From: Trichaptum fuscoviolaceum
Taxonomy: Eukaryota > Basidiomycota > Agaricomycetes > Hymenochaetales > Trichaptaceae
Length of the DNA: 64,000 nucleotides
Direction: 5' to 3'
Assembly: GCA_910574455.1 (NCBI GenBank)
Contig: CAJSYZ010000010.1
Location: forward strand, 372,001 to 436,000
Below the pieces are notes generated by a model. It did no database searches. It was not told where the DNA came from and saw nothing but the letters and a program-made list of their open reading frames with translations. This document shows positions 23,544-33,650 of the stretch, in pieces (positions within the stretch are counted from its first letter, which is position 1; every line of letters starts with the position of its first letter). Made by a program: the position numbers and the translations under genes.

Positions 23544-26500
23544 ATGTCAACTCGAAGACAAACGCGGGCTAAGAATAGCAATCAGCACCCGGGAGCCATA
23601 GTCAATAAACTCAGAACACGTCGAACGAAAGAGGAGGTATTGAGGGAGAAAGAAGAGAAGGAGAGAAGGAGAGAAGAGCAGGCCTCAAAGCGTGGTGAGG
23701 CATTGAGGGAAAAGGAGGAGAAGGAAAAACAGAAGGAAGAACGGGCAGCTCTGCGCGAAGCTGCGGCTCAACAAGCCGCGGATGCGAGAGAGAAGAGAAA
23801 ACTTGATGCGGAACAGAAACGGGCAGCAAAAGAACAAGAGGCATCTGAGAAGGTACGCAAAAAGAGAGCTGCAGCAGAGCAACAGGAAACAGCAATACTG
23901 GAGACGATGGAGCTTGAGAAGAATTTGTCGAAGGCTCTTGACATTCGCACCCAGATGGGCTCAACTGCACCTAAGCTGGCTGGCACTGACAAACGAGGGC
24001 TAAAAAAACCGAAAGACACTCCTGAAGCTAGTGAGTCCTTATCTTCAAGACAGCGACAGTCGAGTTACCAGATATTGGCATTGCAGGTTCAACGAACGAG
24101 GAAAAAGACAGCTTTTGTGAAGCTGAAGGCAATGCAAACTTTTATGTTCGTAAGTTGCATTACCTTTACGACTTTAGGTTTTGAAAGATGAACATATTGA
24201 CTCACGTTATGATGCAGCCAATTCGATGGACCAGATAGAGAGCGCGCAAAAAAGGCGAGGAAAAAGGACACCAGAGGTGCACTTCCTTTCCGTACTTGTG
24301 TGCAGGGCGCAAAGGCTTCAAGTCGTATCATAGGAGGCACTGGCTATCATAGTACGCTTGCAGGACAGGACAGCAGTCTTTCTGGTGAGGATACAGACAT
24401 GATAGACTCGCCCAATACGTCGAAACGGAACGATTAGACAAAGCGACCTGTCAGGGCACTTCGCAACACAGATGGATCCACTTTCTTCGGCGGAGAGGGC
24501 AGAAATCCTGAGATCGCAAGGAAGATAGTAGAAGATATTGACTTGTGAGTTTGAAGTCGTACTACTCAACCGTTCGCATCATAGTACGAAAGATGAGTTT
24601 CAAATTCAAACAAATTCAAGTTGATAGTAAGTGTGAAGCTTGATTTAAACTCAGCTACTTGAAGCTTATCATTGTAGTACTACTTACTACTACTACTAGT
24701 AGTACTAGTACTGATAGCTTGAATGCGCCCGCCACTGCCAGTGGCAGTTTGAGCGTGCCACGCGTGCGCCAGTGACACTGCCAGTGGCAGCGACCGTGGC
24801 GGCCCGGCGGGTCACCGCCGTGCCACACTTCTTCAAGATCATCATGAACCCGAACGTTGCAGCTTCTTCACTTATAATGCTCACATCCTTATCTTTGTTT
24901 CAAGTTGTGAGCCTGGCTGACACAAGGAAAATTTAGGCTCCCCGCCTCGGTGCAAGAGGATGCAAACTTTAGTCCTTGGGAGGATGAAGGAGAGACAGTA
25001 ACCCTCACGAGTTTTCAAGGTGTAAAGAATAGCTTTGCGAGCGAGCGACAGACGGCACATCTTGTTGACTCCGACACTGATAATGTGAGTTGGTTAAAGC
25101 ATTCATTAGACTGGCAGATGAAATCTTAATATTTTGATTGTGCGTTTAATTAGGACGCGAGGAGACTTACAATACCGCCCCAAGCCAATGTGAGTGCCGC
25201 TTAAAGTTCAAAGAAATCGTTCGATTCACAGAGACTATGCATCGGTGGAGTCCCATGCACAACGATGGCTAATTAACAATGTTTCTGTATCGTATCAGGA
25301 TGGAGCCAGCAATAAATCGAAGAAAAGGAAGCTATCCCGCGACACTCTCTCCGACTTGCAGGCTCCTACAACGTTGGTAAGTGGCATCATAATGTCTTGC
25401 TTCGTTCGCGCTACTTATCCTTCCTTCTTTGTGCTCTGGAGAAGAAGAATATCAGGAGACAATCGGCCGTTCAGGTGAGTGTTTCACATCAAAGCATGGA
25501 TCTGGTGCCGGACTTTCTTGTGTCCTTCGGCGTCGACATATCTTTACTTCATTACTTACCAAACCGTACTCTGAATAGGGCGCGAAAATGCAGAGAATCG
25601 CCAACTCCCAGCTTGATGTAACGGTAAGTTTATTCTGCTTTTACCCCCTCACTACTCACCTGTCATCTCGTCAGGAGGGTATTACTGTCGATGGACATAG
25701 AGAGCAATCGCCGGCGTTGTATCTGCAGATGCAGGTATGTGTAGGCATCGACACTCAATAGGACAACTTTCTGCACCCCTTTCTTTGGCAAGGATCTGGT
25801 CGTCTACTAAGCTTTGCTTATTGTAGGACAGCATGATCGCGAATAATAAGAAGAGGAAGTCACCGCCGGACTCTAACTCGCATGCCGTGGTAATTCTTGC
25901 ATTTCCACCCAATATTCAGATCACTTCCTTACTATCTAAAACAGACTAGCATGAACGTGTATATGAAGAAGCCGTCATCACAGGCTGCCTCGACAGTTAG
26001 TGTTAATCCTTCTAATCTCCATTTCATATCATTTCTGATTAAGCAACAAGGATTTGAACCTCACTACTAGTAACAAGAGTAAACTGCAAGACAGTCATTC
26101 TCAGGCTGATATACTGGTATTCAATTCTCTTCGAGCTTTTCTTGGTAACAATTCCTCTAATTGCTACAGATGAAATCTTCTACTTCTATTCGCAATTTGA
26201 AGAGGTCTCTGGCGGCTCATGCGCAACATATTGCAAGTGTGAGCTAATTGCTGCAATTGATTCGTGTACTAATTCAAGGCTCCTTTAACAGGCAAGTGGT
26301 TGTGAGGTGTCGCTAACACCACGAGCACAATCACCTGCGATGACGACAGTATCCATCAGTCCTGAACCCGAAGTGCTCGCAACCAAGGCTCATCTTGGTC
26401 ATCGCAAAGTCTCTCGGACTACTAGCTCTGTGCGTTAATCAAATCATGTCTATGATATACATCCACTAACTTGCAGAAATGCAGACATCTGTAGGGCTTG

Positions 26501-26635
26501 AGGACAAGGATAGAAATAGTATCGGAAGGGAGGGATCCCGCGCTCCCGGCAAAAAAAGGGCAACGAATCAGTGTCTCCCTCCCGGAACTCAGGCAGGCTG
26601 GACTCACATTCTTCTGCCTTCGCTGTATCGCGCAG

Positions 26636-27237
26636 TGTCACGACAAGCCTTCACGGACTTCAGTCGATTACCCTTTTTGGTCCTTCGGACCTTTCTCTTG
26701 TCTTCGGCCCTCTCTCTTACCTTTGGGCCTCACTCCTTTCTTATTGTTTCACCTCATGGCATTAGCATGCCTTATCACATTCCTTATTATCATTTCCTTT
26801 GTTCTCCTTTCAGTCTAGTCTTACATGTGGCCTGCCACCTTGCTCCGAGTTTCTACCTATCAGATATTCCCACGCTTTCGGACTGCATACAAGTAGCTCT
26901 AGTTCATGTATGCTATTCCCTTGACTTGAATATCATAAGTCTTTGGCCTCCTTAGCTATGGGGGCAGGCTTTCAAGATCCACCTTCTCCTTCTGTCCCGA
27001 TTGGACCGTTTGGCACGTACCGCCATCGAGGGCCGTTTGTCCTCGCGTCTTGAGGCCGTTTGTCTCAGTCGACTGCCCGTCGTCCGTTAGCCCGGGGTGT
27101 CCGTTTGACACCGAGCCTAGGGGTGGGCACCCTCGTATCTGCATCTAGTTCTCTGCTTCGTCTTCCTATCTCACTCTATTGTGCCACTAGTATTGCAGCC
27201 TTACCTTACCAAAGGTCTAGGTGGACGTAGCCTGACA
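26636..27237 (+). repeat. Left LTR, 602 bp
   Basis: Begins TGTCACGACAAGCC and ends GTAGCCTGACA. It contains short internal inverted segments such as TTGGTCCTTCGGACC. Apparent identity to the right LTR implies a very recent insertion. Confidence 0.92.
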
Positions 27238-28599
27238 GTATATTCAAGTCCTTCCCATAACGGACCGGGCATGTACTCATTCTGTCGCATTCTGCTTCAC
27301 TTTTGATTTAATCCCTATTTTCTACTCACAACTAATCTTTATCACTCCTATACATCTCTCACTCCTAATCCCCTCTTCACCCTGATGATTTTGATATGAA
27401 AATGTTATGATTTCGAGCAAATGTTCTTCACGACTACTTACGTTCCCAATTTGGCTTCACCACTTTTACACCACATCTTCGACCATCAACTTCGAGATCG
27501 ACCCCTTCCTCCCTTTTGATCCACAACAAAAATCCCTTAAAACTTCCTTAAAACCTTACTCATTAAACTTCTGAACTTCTTTCCCCGCGATTCTCCCTAT
27601 TTTTGGCCATGGACGACTTGCGCGATCATGACTTCGCATACTTCAACGACTCGCAGCGTCCGTTTTGTCCGATCTCAACGTCCTCCGTATCACCAAGGCC
27701 CGATTTTTTCTTGCGATGGCATTGGTATCATGCCGGATTGCTATAGGAGGTGGTTTTATGGTCCTAGGGAGGGTTTTTCGAGGTCTTGAGGATTTGCGAT
27801 GGTTTGGTGTCGCAAAAAATAGACGCCGGTGAGAATCGATAACCGTCTCGTCAACCACTTACCGCGAGTCTGCTGTTCGAGTGCATAGATTGTTCTTTTA
27901 TGAACTCTCAAGGAGGGCCGTAAGGGGGAAAAAGAGTCCCTCGGTCCTCTCTTGCCCGTTATCAAGTCATCGGACACCATCGACGGTTATCGCGCGCGCT
28001 ACGGACAGCACAAGCATTTACTCGCTATCCTCACTGGCGACACTTCATCACCGAGACCGCTGGTGGTGTCATCTCATCTCTTCTACGTACTCAGGCCATC
28101 AGACACTACTATCGACAATCAGCACGGCGCGAAGCCGCTATCCTCACTGGCGACACTTCATCATCGCATATGCGCCCTCCGTCCCACCTCTCACCCTCGA
28201 CTCCTCGATACCTTCTCTACGAGTCCTTCCGCGCGCGCGCGACCGATCGCATTGTCGCCAGCCTTCGTTGTTGTTGTTGTTGTTGTTCCGGCGGTTCTCT
28301 AGCTTTCACGGTGGTCACTCGTGACATTGCTGTTGTTGCTGCTGTTGCTGGGTACGGGCCATTGCTGTTGTTGTTGTTGCTGACTGCGAGAGTTTACAGT
28401 GGTCGCGCTGACGTGTCATTCACGCGCGCCGCCACCGCTCGCCGTGCGCTCGAGGACCATCCTCGCGACTTACTACGGCCGTCTTGACTCTAACCTCGAG
28501 TATGCTGCCAAGCTCCCTGCTGCAGCTGTCGCCTTCGCCCACTCGCCAGCCCTACCATCGTCTCCTGGTTGGAGTTCGCCGACTCGAGCGATCTTTGCG

Positions 28600-29210
28600 C
28601 TGCTCTCGCCGCCCGCCAGCGCCTGCGGACGACTGGAGCAAACAATCGCCTCTACGGCGCCGCCAACAACCCCTTCCAGCTCTTGCGCCCATCGCATCGT
28701 CTCCTGGTTGAAGTTCGTCGACCCGGGCGACGCCTGCCACGTCATCACCGTCCCACCAGCCCCGCAGACGACTGGAGCAAACAATCTGCGGCGGTGTCGC
28801 CTCTTTCGCCTTCAGCCACGCCTAGCACGTCGATGTATTGCCTTCAAAGCGTCGACACCTTCGAATTGCGGGCGCAAGCCTCATTTGCGCCGTTCCTGCG
28901 AGCCCCCGCGACGTTCTCGCCGTCCCCGCCAACCCGCAGACGACTGGAGCAAACAATCTGCGGCGGCGGCGCTACCTTCACCTTCAGCCACGTCTGGCAC
29001 GGCAATGTATTGCCTTCAAAGTGTCTGCGCTTTCGATTCGAGCGCGCCAGCCTTATTCTCGCCGTCCTGACACGTCGCACGGACGACCGGAGCAAACAAC
29101 CAGCGGCCACAAGCAACGCCGCCAGCCTTCGCCCTCTGCGGCGTCGCCAGTAACTCCTTTCGCCGCCCGCCAACACCCACGGACGACTGCAGCAAACAAT
29201 CGTCGTCGCC
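28600..29210 (+). repeat. Internal tandem-like repeats of the LTR element (five copies)
   Basis: A block containing GACGACTGGAGCAAACAATC recurs at about 28629, 28767, 28940, 29082 and 29190, spaced roughly 100 to 170 bases, with accompanying CGCCTTCAGCCACG and GCCTTCAAAG stretches. The copies have diverged. Overlapping open frames here are by-products of GC-rich repeats. GTT triplet runs also occur at 28265-28285 and 28365-28380. Confidence 0.7.
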
Positions 29211-29750
29211 CGCACTCATCTTCGCTTTGTTAGCTGCGCTGGAGGCGTACAACACGCTGTCTGCTGTCGCGCGCGCCTTTGCCATTGCGCGCCGTCGCTT
29301 CGAAAGCGCGCAACGCGCTGTTCTTTTTCGCGGCAGGCGCAGTCAGCTCAACCGACAAATTGTTGTTCGCTGCAACTCGCCGTGGCCCCTTTCACCTCGC
29401 GAGCCTCGCTTGCAGGTTTCGATGCCCTCGAGGGCCTTTCGCGCGGCCGCACGGGCCCGCTTCGACGCTTGGTTGGCAGTCTGGTTCGTGTTGCTGTTGA
29501 ATTTTAATTGTTTTTCAATTGTCTTTTATTTTTTCACTTTTTACTTCGGATTTTGTTGCGATAACGCATACTTCCTGCATCGCAACTTACTTTCCCACGT
29601 CTATCCCCGCCAAGATCTCTTCCGCTCCACTTTTCGGTGTCGTGCTACACACCTCTTTGACACCTGGTTATGATTTTGGTCTTTATTTCTTGCACTGTCC
29701 GTGACCGGACCTTGGCCTCGACGGGGCTCGGCCCTATAAGGGGGACCTAC

Positions 29751-30352
29751 TGTCACGACAAGCCTTCACGGACTTCAGTCGATTACCCTTTTTGGTCCTT
29801 CGGACCTTTCTCTTGTCTTCGGCCCTCTCTCTTACCTTTGGGCCTCACTCCTTTCTTATTGTTTCACCTCATGGCATTAGCATGCCTTATCACATTCCTT
29901 ATTATCATTTCCTTTGTTCTCCTTTCAGTCTAGTCTTACATGTGGCCTGCCACCTTGCTCCGAGTTTCTACCTATCAGATATTCCCACGCTTTCGGACTG
30001 CATACAAGTAGCTCTAGTTCATGTATGCTATTCCCTTGACTTGAATATCATAAGTCTTTGGCCTCCTTAGCTATGGGGGCAGGCTTTCAAGATCCACCTT
30101 CTCCTTCTGTCCCGATTGGACCGTTTGGCACGTACCGCCATCGAGGGCCGTTTGTCCTCGCGTCTTGAGGCCGTTTGTCTCAGTCGACTGCCCGTCGTCC
30201 GTTAGCCCGGGGTGTCCGTTTGACACCGAGCCTAGGGGTGGGCACCCTCGTATCTGCATCTAGTTCTCTGCTTCGTCTTCCTATCTCACTCTATTGTGCC
30301 ACTAGTATTGCAGCCTTACCTTACCAAAGGTCTAGGTGGACGTAGCCTGACA
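29751..30352 (+). repeat. Right LTR, 602 bp
   Basis: Same length and, as far as I can read, the same sequence as 26636-27237. It is followed by the duplicated target CGCAG and the continuation of gene D (GGAAAGTCCACAACTCC), which also follows the single target in element 2. Confidence 0.92.
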
Positions 30353-31797
30353 CGCAGTTGGAAAGTCCACAACTCCATGGCAAAACCCGGACAATAAGTC
30401 CATCGGAGCCTTGTGGGGGAAGGTGTTTGATTCTGTCGAACTTAGTTACGACACGCAATTGGCCGACATCTGTTCTTTAGTTGAGTCATCCCTTATTGTC
30501 TTTCATCGGCCATTTTGAATCAAGTATGATCTGCCCTGTAGGCAGCCCAGAGATGCTCTGATAGTTGGCGCAAGAAATTGTTCGAGAAAGCCGAACAATC
30601 AATTTCGAGTTTCGTCGGCAACGAGCGTTCTAAGTCGGTGGAGACCGAAGAAATTGTGAAGATGTTGCAGACGATGGTCGACAAGAAGAAAGCTGAACCA
30701 TTCCTCTGGGAAAGCTGGCATAGTATGGATAAGGTATGTAAAAATTTGCCCCATGTCACCCTTCGTATCCCTGCATTGACTCTGAAAGTACAGAAGCAAG
30801 GGTTGTTCTGCTCTGATCTTGTAATCTCAGTGTTGTCCGTACACCTAGTCTTGGCCCTGGGTCGGCATAAAGTACTGGATAAAAACACAATAGGAAAGCC
30901 TATCGGTGCCCTCGCTCTTGCGGCAACCGCGGTATCTATCTACTTCAGTTCTTATAGTGGCTTTATTCGCTGAATTTCTCATGAACAGGTCAAGGTTGCA
31001 ATCGACAAGCAAGTGGCCCGGTTGCAAAAGATCAAAGAAGAGTTTGGTGGCTTCACCAGTGCTCTGTGGCAGCCTCATACGGACGACTATGTTAACTTAT
31101 TGTCGAATTCCTCGTTTTTTACTGAATCAAACTGGGAGAAGGTCCGATCCCGCCTAGCAGCTTACAATTCCATTGAAGATTTTAGTGCGGGAAAGAACAC
31201 CGAACTTGTTGGATCGGGTGTCACTGGCAGGGATTTCTCCCTGTATCTTGACGTTGGAGACGCGGATGCGAGCGGCGAGTATACATATGGCGAGGGCGCT
31301 ACTAGAAGTAGTAAGTGCAAGGAGGATAAGGATAATGACGGCGAAGAAGTCGAGGATTTCAAGGATAGGGAAGACGATATGGAGGACGAGAGTGTGCTTG
31401 GCGAGGGAGACGAGGTCGAGGACAAGGATCAGGAGGAGGACAAGGATCAGGATCAGGATGAGAACAAGGATGCGGACGAGAATTTCAGCGTGGGTTATGG
31501 ACGCAGTGGAGGTTTTGAGGGCGAGGAGAATGACGCAGGCAGAGAGGACTGGGAAGGTGAGGGCGATCGCGAGGAGGACGAGGGTTCATTATGGGATTCG
31601 GCTACGGACGGCGCAGACTTTTAAGAGCAGGTCGATCTCTGGTGAGCTTCGGCTTTGACCCATCACCCCGCCACTGTATTCAAGCTCTTACTACCATCAA
31701 CTTGCAGTGGCATTCGTTCTCTGAATATGCCGAGGAACAGCCTGCCAGCGAGGCAGAAGTGGCAAAATACAATCTGGTTCAGGATGCCGTGGTGTAG

Positions 31798-32228
31798 CTA
31801 CTGAGGGACCGTGACACTGATGCACTGATTTCTACTTATTGTCTTAAATTACTTGTGGAAATGAAGTAATTCTGGAACCTCTTACGCACTTACACGCTTG
31901 AGTACTGCAAACCGACAGACAAAAAAGTCTGCTTATATGATTAAATGATGAATTACTTATGGAATGAACTACTTGAACCCCTTACAAACTTATACACTTG
32001 AGCACTGCAATTCGAATGCCAGAAAAAAACTTCTGATATGCTTGAATGCTGAAGACTGAATGCCTGAAGTACTGATTTAAGTCGACGGCACTGATTTCAG
32101 CAGGCCCCTTCCTGAATAATGAAACCACATGCCTGAAATCAGTAAATCAGTAGAATTTCACTTCCCAGGGCTTCAGTAAATTTCAGACCGTTTAAGTAAC
32201 CTTAAGTGAAAAAGAAGATTCCCTGATG
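31798..32228 (-). repeat. Inner end of element 1 (terminal repeat plus subterminal CTGA words)
   Basis: Read from 32228 leftwards it begins CATCAGGGAATCTTC and passes into a zone of ACTGATTT, CTGAAATCAG and CAGTGC words up to the gene D 3' end. It matches the inner end of element 2 (33228-33650) closely over about 400 bases, including ACTGATTTACTGATTTCAGG and TTCAAGTAGTTCATTCC. Confidence 0.8.
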
Positions 32229-32404
32229 CTGGCACTGGCAACAACTTGAACACTCTTTTGAACTCCGCCTAAACTTCAAGTTGAACCGTGGGGCCACTGG
32301 CAGGCTGTTTCTAGACTCGTAGCCAGTCGCTATTTATCTTTGAGGTTGGGAGGGGGATAAATGAAGCTACTGGACACGAGTCTAACAGTCATCTACACAC
32401 TGGC

Positions 32405-32620
32405 ATGTGGCTGTGTGTGGAAGTAGATGGTCATCGGCCGCTAATACCCGAAAATGTTATGTACGATGTAACAAGCCACCGTATCACAGCGATCATCGAC
32501 TGGGAGCATGCAGGATGCTTCCCGTATTTCTGGAATTCTTTTATAGCACAGAAACCGAATATAAAGTTTACAAAACCCGGGAGACAATCTACTCGAGCAC
32601 GATAGAAACCTGTGTTGTGG
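32405..32620 (+). pseudogene. Fragment of an aminoglycoside/choline phosphotransferase-like (APH) gene
   Basis: A short open frame contains PENVMYDVTSHRITAIIDWE, then HAGCFPYFW. This resembles the nucleotide-binding end of the APH kinase fold, where IDWE carries the metal-binding Asp. The usual HGDL catalytic motif just upstream is not intact (the region reads DGHRPLI). Similarity stops after about 45 residues and continues briefly in another frame (LEFFYSTETEYKVY). No start, no N-lobe and no complete C-terminal region are present, so this is a relic. It marks the locus in which the elements sit. Confidence 0.6.
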
Positions 32621-32649
32621 GAGAGAATCTTCTCCTGGATATATGGCAT

Positions 32650-32705
32650 TAGACTCGCAAGCCAGTCGTTACTAGTGTAGAGTTTATGTAACGACTGGTA
32701 CGACT
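32650..32705. repeat. Short inverted repeat CCAGTCGTTAC..GTAACGACTGG
   Basis: CCAGTCGTTAC and its exact reverse complement flank a 15-base loop. The left arm extends to TTAGACTCGCAAG. The same motif, GTAACGACTGG followed by TTTACGAGTCTAAT, lies directly outside the right end of element 2 (63710-63733), and a variant TAGACTCGTAGCCAGTCGC lies at 32309-32327. Confidence 0.6.
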
Positions 32706-33227
32706 CAATCACAAGTAGGCCAGTCACCTCATTGTGACCAATGGGTCACGGTGTGCCTGATTATTCAGCTTAGTGGTGGCAAATTTTTACAGGGTTCTTA
32801 AGTTGCCGGCGGTGGCTCTTCGAGTCCCGGACACTTTTTTTTTGTCGCAGCTACCGTGCTCAGATCGACCATACTCTCAAGTTTAGTTTTTTCCTATATA
32901 TTCTTTTTTCACCTGGAGTAGCATCAATGAATGTGTTTTAATTACGCTCCCCTATGGCGCTTCAGGTGTAGAATAGTGCATAAATTAACTACGACATAAA
33001 TACGACGTCGTGGCTAGTAGGAAAAGAGACAGGCGCGCGACGCGCCTATGACCGGCGCAAATTGCGTGAGACTTTAGCACTCGTTTTGTCTTACTTTCTC
33101 TCTCTCTCGGCCACAGCTTACTAGGGTCCTTCCTTAAAGAGTGAATACGTTTTAGGAAATATGGGGAGCTCTGAGGTGACTCGGCCACTTATGATTGAAT
33201 TGTACCAGTTGTTACATCAACATATCA

Positions 33228-33650
33228 CATCAGGGGATCTTCTTTTTTGCTTACGGCTACTTAACCGGCCTTAAGTCCTCTGAAGCCCTGGGAAGTAAAA
33301 TTCTACTGATTTACTGATTTCAGGCATGTGGTTTCATTATTCAGGAAGGGGCTTACTGAATTCAGTGCCGTCAACTGAAATCAGTGCTCTCAGTGCCTCA
33401 GTCTCCAGCATTCAAGCATATCAGAAGAATTTATTCTGGCAGTTTAATTGCAGTGCTCAAGAGTAAAAGTGTGTAAGACGTTCAAGTAGTTCATTCCATA
33501 AGTAATTCAGCATTTAATCATATAAGTAGACTTTTTCGTCTGTAGGTTTGCAGTACCCAAGCGTGTAAGTGCGTACTAAGAGGTTCCAGTATTGGTTCAT
33601 TCCACAAGTAATTTAAGACAGATAAGTAGAAATCAGTGCCTCAGTGTCCC
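33228..33650 (+). repeat. Inner end of element 2
   Basis: Starts CATCAGGGGATCTTC, then TTTTTTGCTTACGGC, and continues through CTGAAGCCCTGGGAAGT and ACTGATTTACTGATTTCAGG. It is nearly collinear with the reverse complement of 32228-31798. Confidence 0.8.

Larger units (their letters stand above)
26636..30352 (+). mobile_element. Non-autonomous LTR retrotransposon, 3717 bp, CGCAG target duplication
   Basis: Two direct repeats of 602 bases (26636-27237 and 29751-30352) start TGTCACGAC and end CTGACA, and by eye are identical. CGCAG occurs directly before the left LTR (26631-26635) and after the right LTR (30353-30357). The uninterrupted gene D of element 2 has a single copy at this point, which is a true empty site. 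The 2513-base interior has no gag, protease, reverse transcriptase or integrase, only GC-rich DNA with internal repeats. A purine-rich stretch (AAGGGGGACC) lies just before the right LTR and may be the polypurine tract. It would need enzymes from a related full-length element. Orientation is inferred from that tract. Confidence 0.92.
23544..31797 (+). pseudogene. Gene D, element 1 copy: micro-exon coiled-coil gene, nonsense codon and LTR insertion
   Basis: Unknown family. The ATG at 23544 begins MSTRRQTRAKN, then a long Arg/Glu/Lys coiled coil (about residues 30-125). A chain of micro-exons follows between 24100 and 26440, most 45 to 65 bases and apparently phase 0, several with KKRK-type basic patches suggesting nuclear location. 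Later exons encode EDKDRNSIGREG, WGKVFDSVELSYDTQL (about 30420), a helical block (30540-30735), LWQPHTDDYVNLLSNSSFF (about 31060) and a strongly acidic Asp/Glu tail to 31623. A final exon may be 31708-31797 (WHSFSEYAEEQ). In-frame TAG at 24435-24437 replaces an Arg codon of the other copy. The LTR element 26636-30352 splits the exon at LYRAV. The gene diverges from the transposase gene, as in element 2. Confidence 0.65.
3151..32228 (+). mobile_element. Element 1: giant TIR-bounded Plavaka-type transposon, 29.1 kb
   Basis: Both ends begin CATCAGGG when read inwards, and the first 30 to 40 bases of the two ends are related (TTTTTGCTTAAGG on the left, TTTTTCACTTAAGG on the right). Subterminal DNA at both ends is rich in CTGA and CAGT words. 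Inside, left to right, are a decayed histidine kinase, a 3'-5' exonuclease, gene A (minus), gene B (plus), a Plavaka transposase (minus) and gene D (plus, interrupted by an LTR retrotransposon). The last four occur in the same order and relative orientation in element 2. Without the nested LTR element the unit is about 25.4 kb. I found no convincing target duplication: the flanks read GGACCCT on the left and CTGGCAC on the right. The alternative is that the left end is a separate relic and the outer genes are host genes caught between. Confidence 0.7.
32229..33227. other. Spacer between the two inverted elements
   Basis: About 1 kb separates the inner ends. It holds a phosphotransferase gene fragment (32405-32620) and several short inverted repeats built from a TAGACTCG..CCAGTCG motif (32309-32380 and 32650-32705). 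The right half (32720-33220) has a TTTTTTTT run near 32837 and no supported gene. Confidence 0.6.

Noticed and set aside
28170..29285. Many open frames of 75 to 220 codons in the LTR element interior
   Set aside because: They overlap in all frames, consist of Arg/Ser/Pro-rich low-complexity sequence from GC-rich repeats, and match no retroelement protein.
31162..31425. Ser-rich minus-strand open frame at the end of gene D
   Set aside because: It is the antisense of the Asp/Glu-rich tail of gene D.
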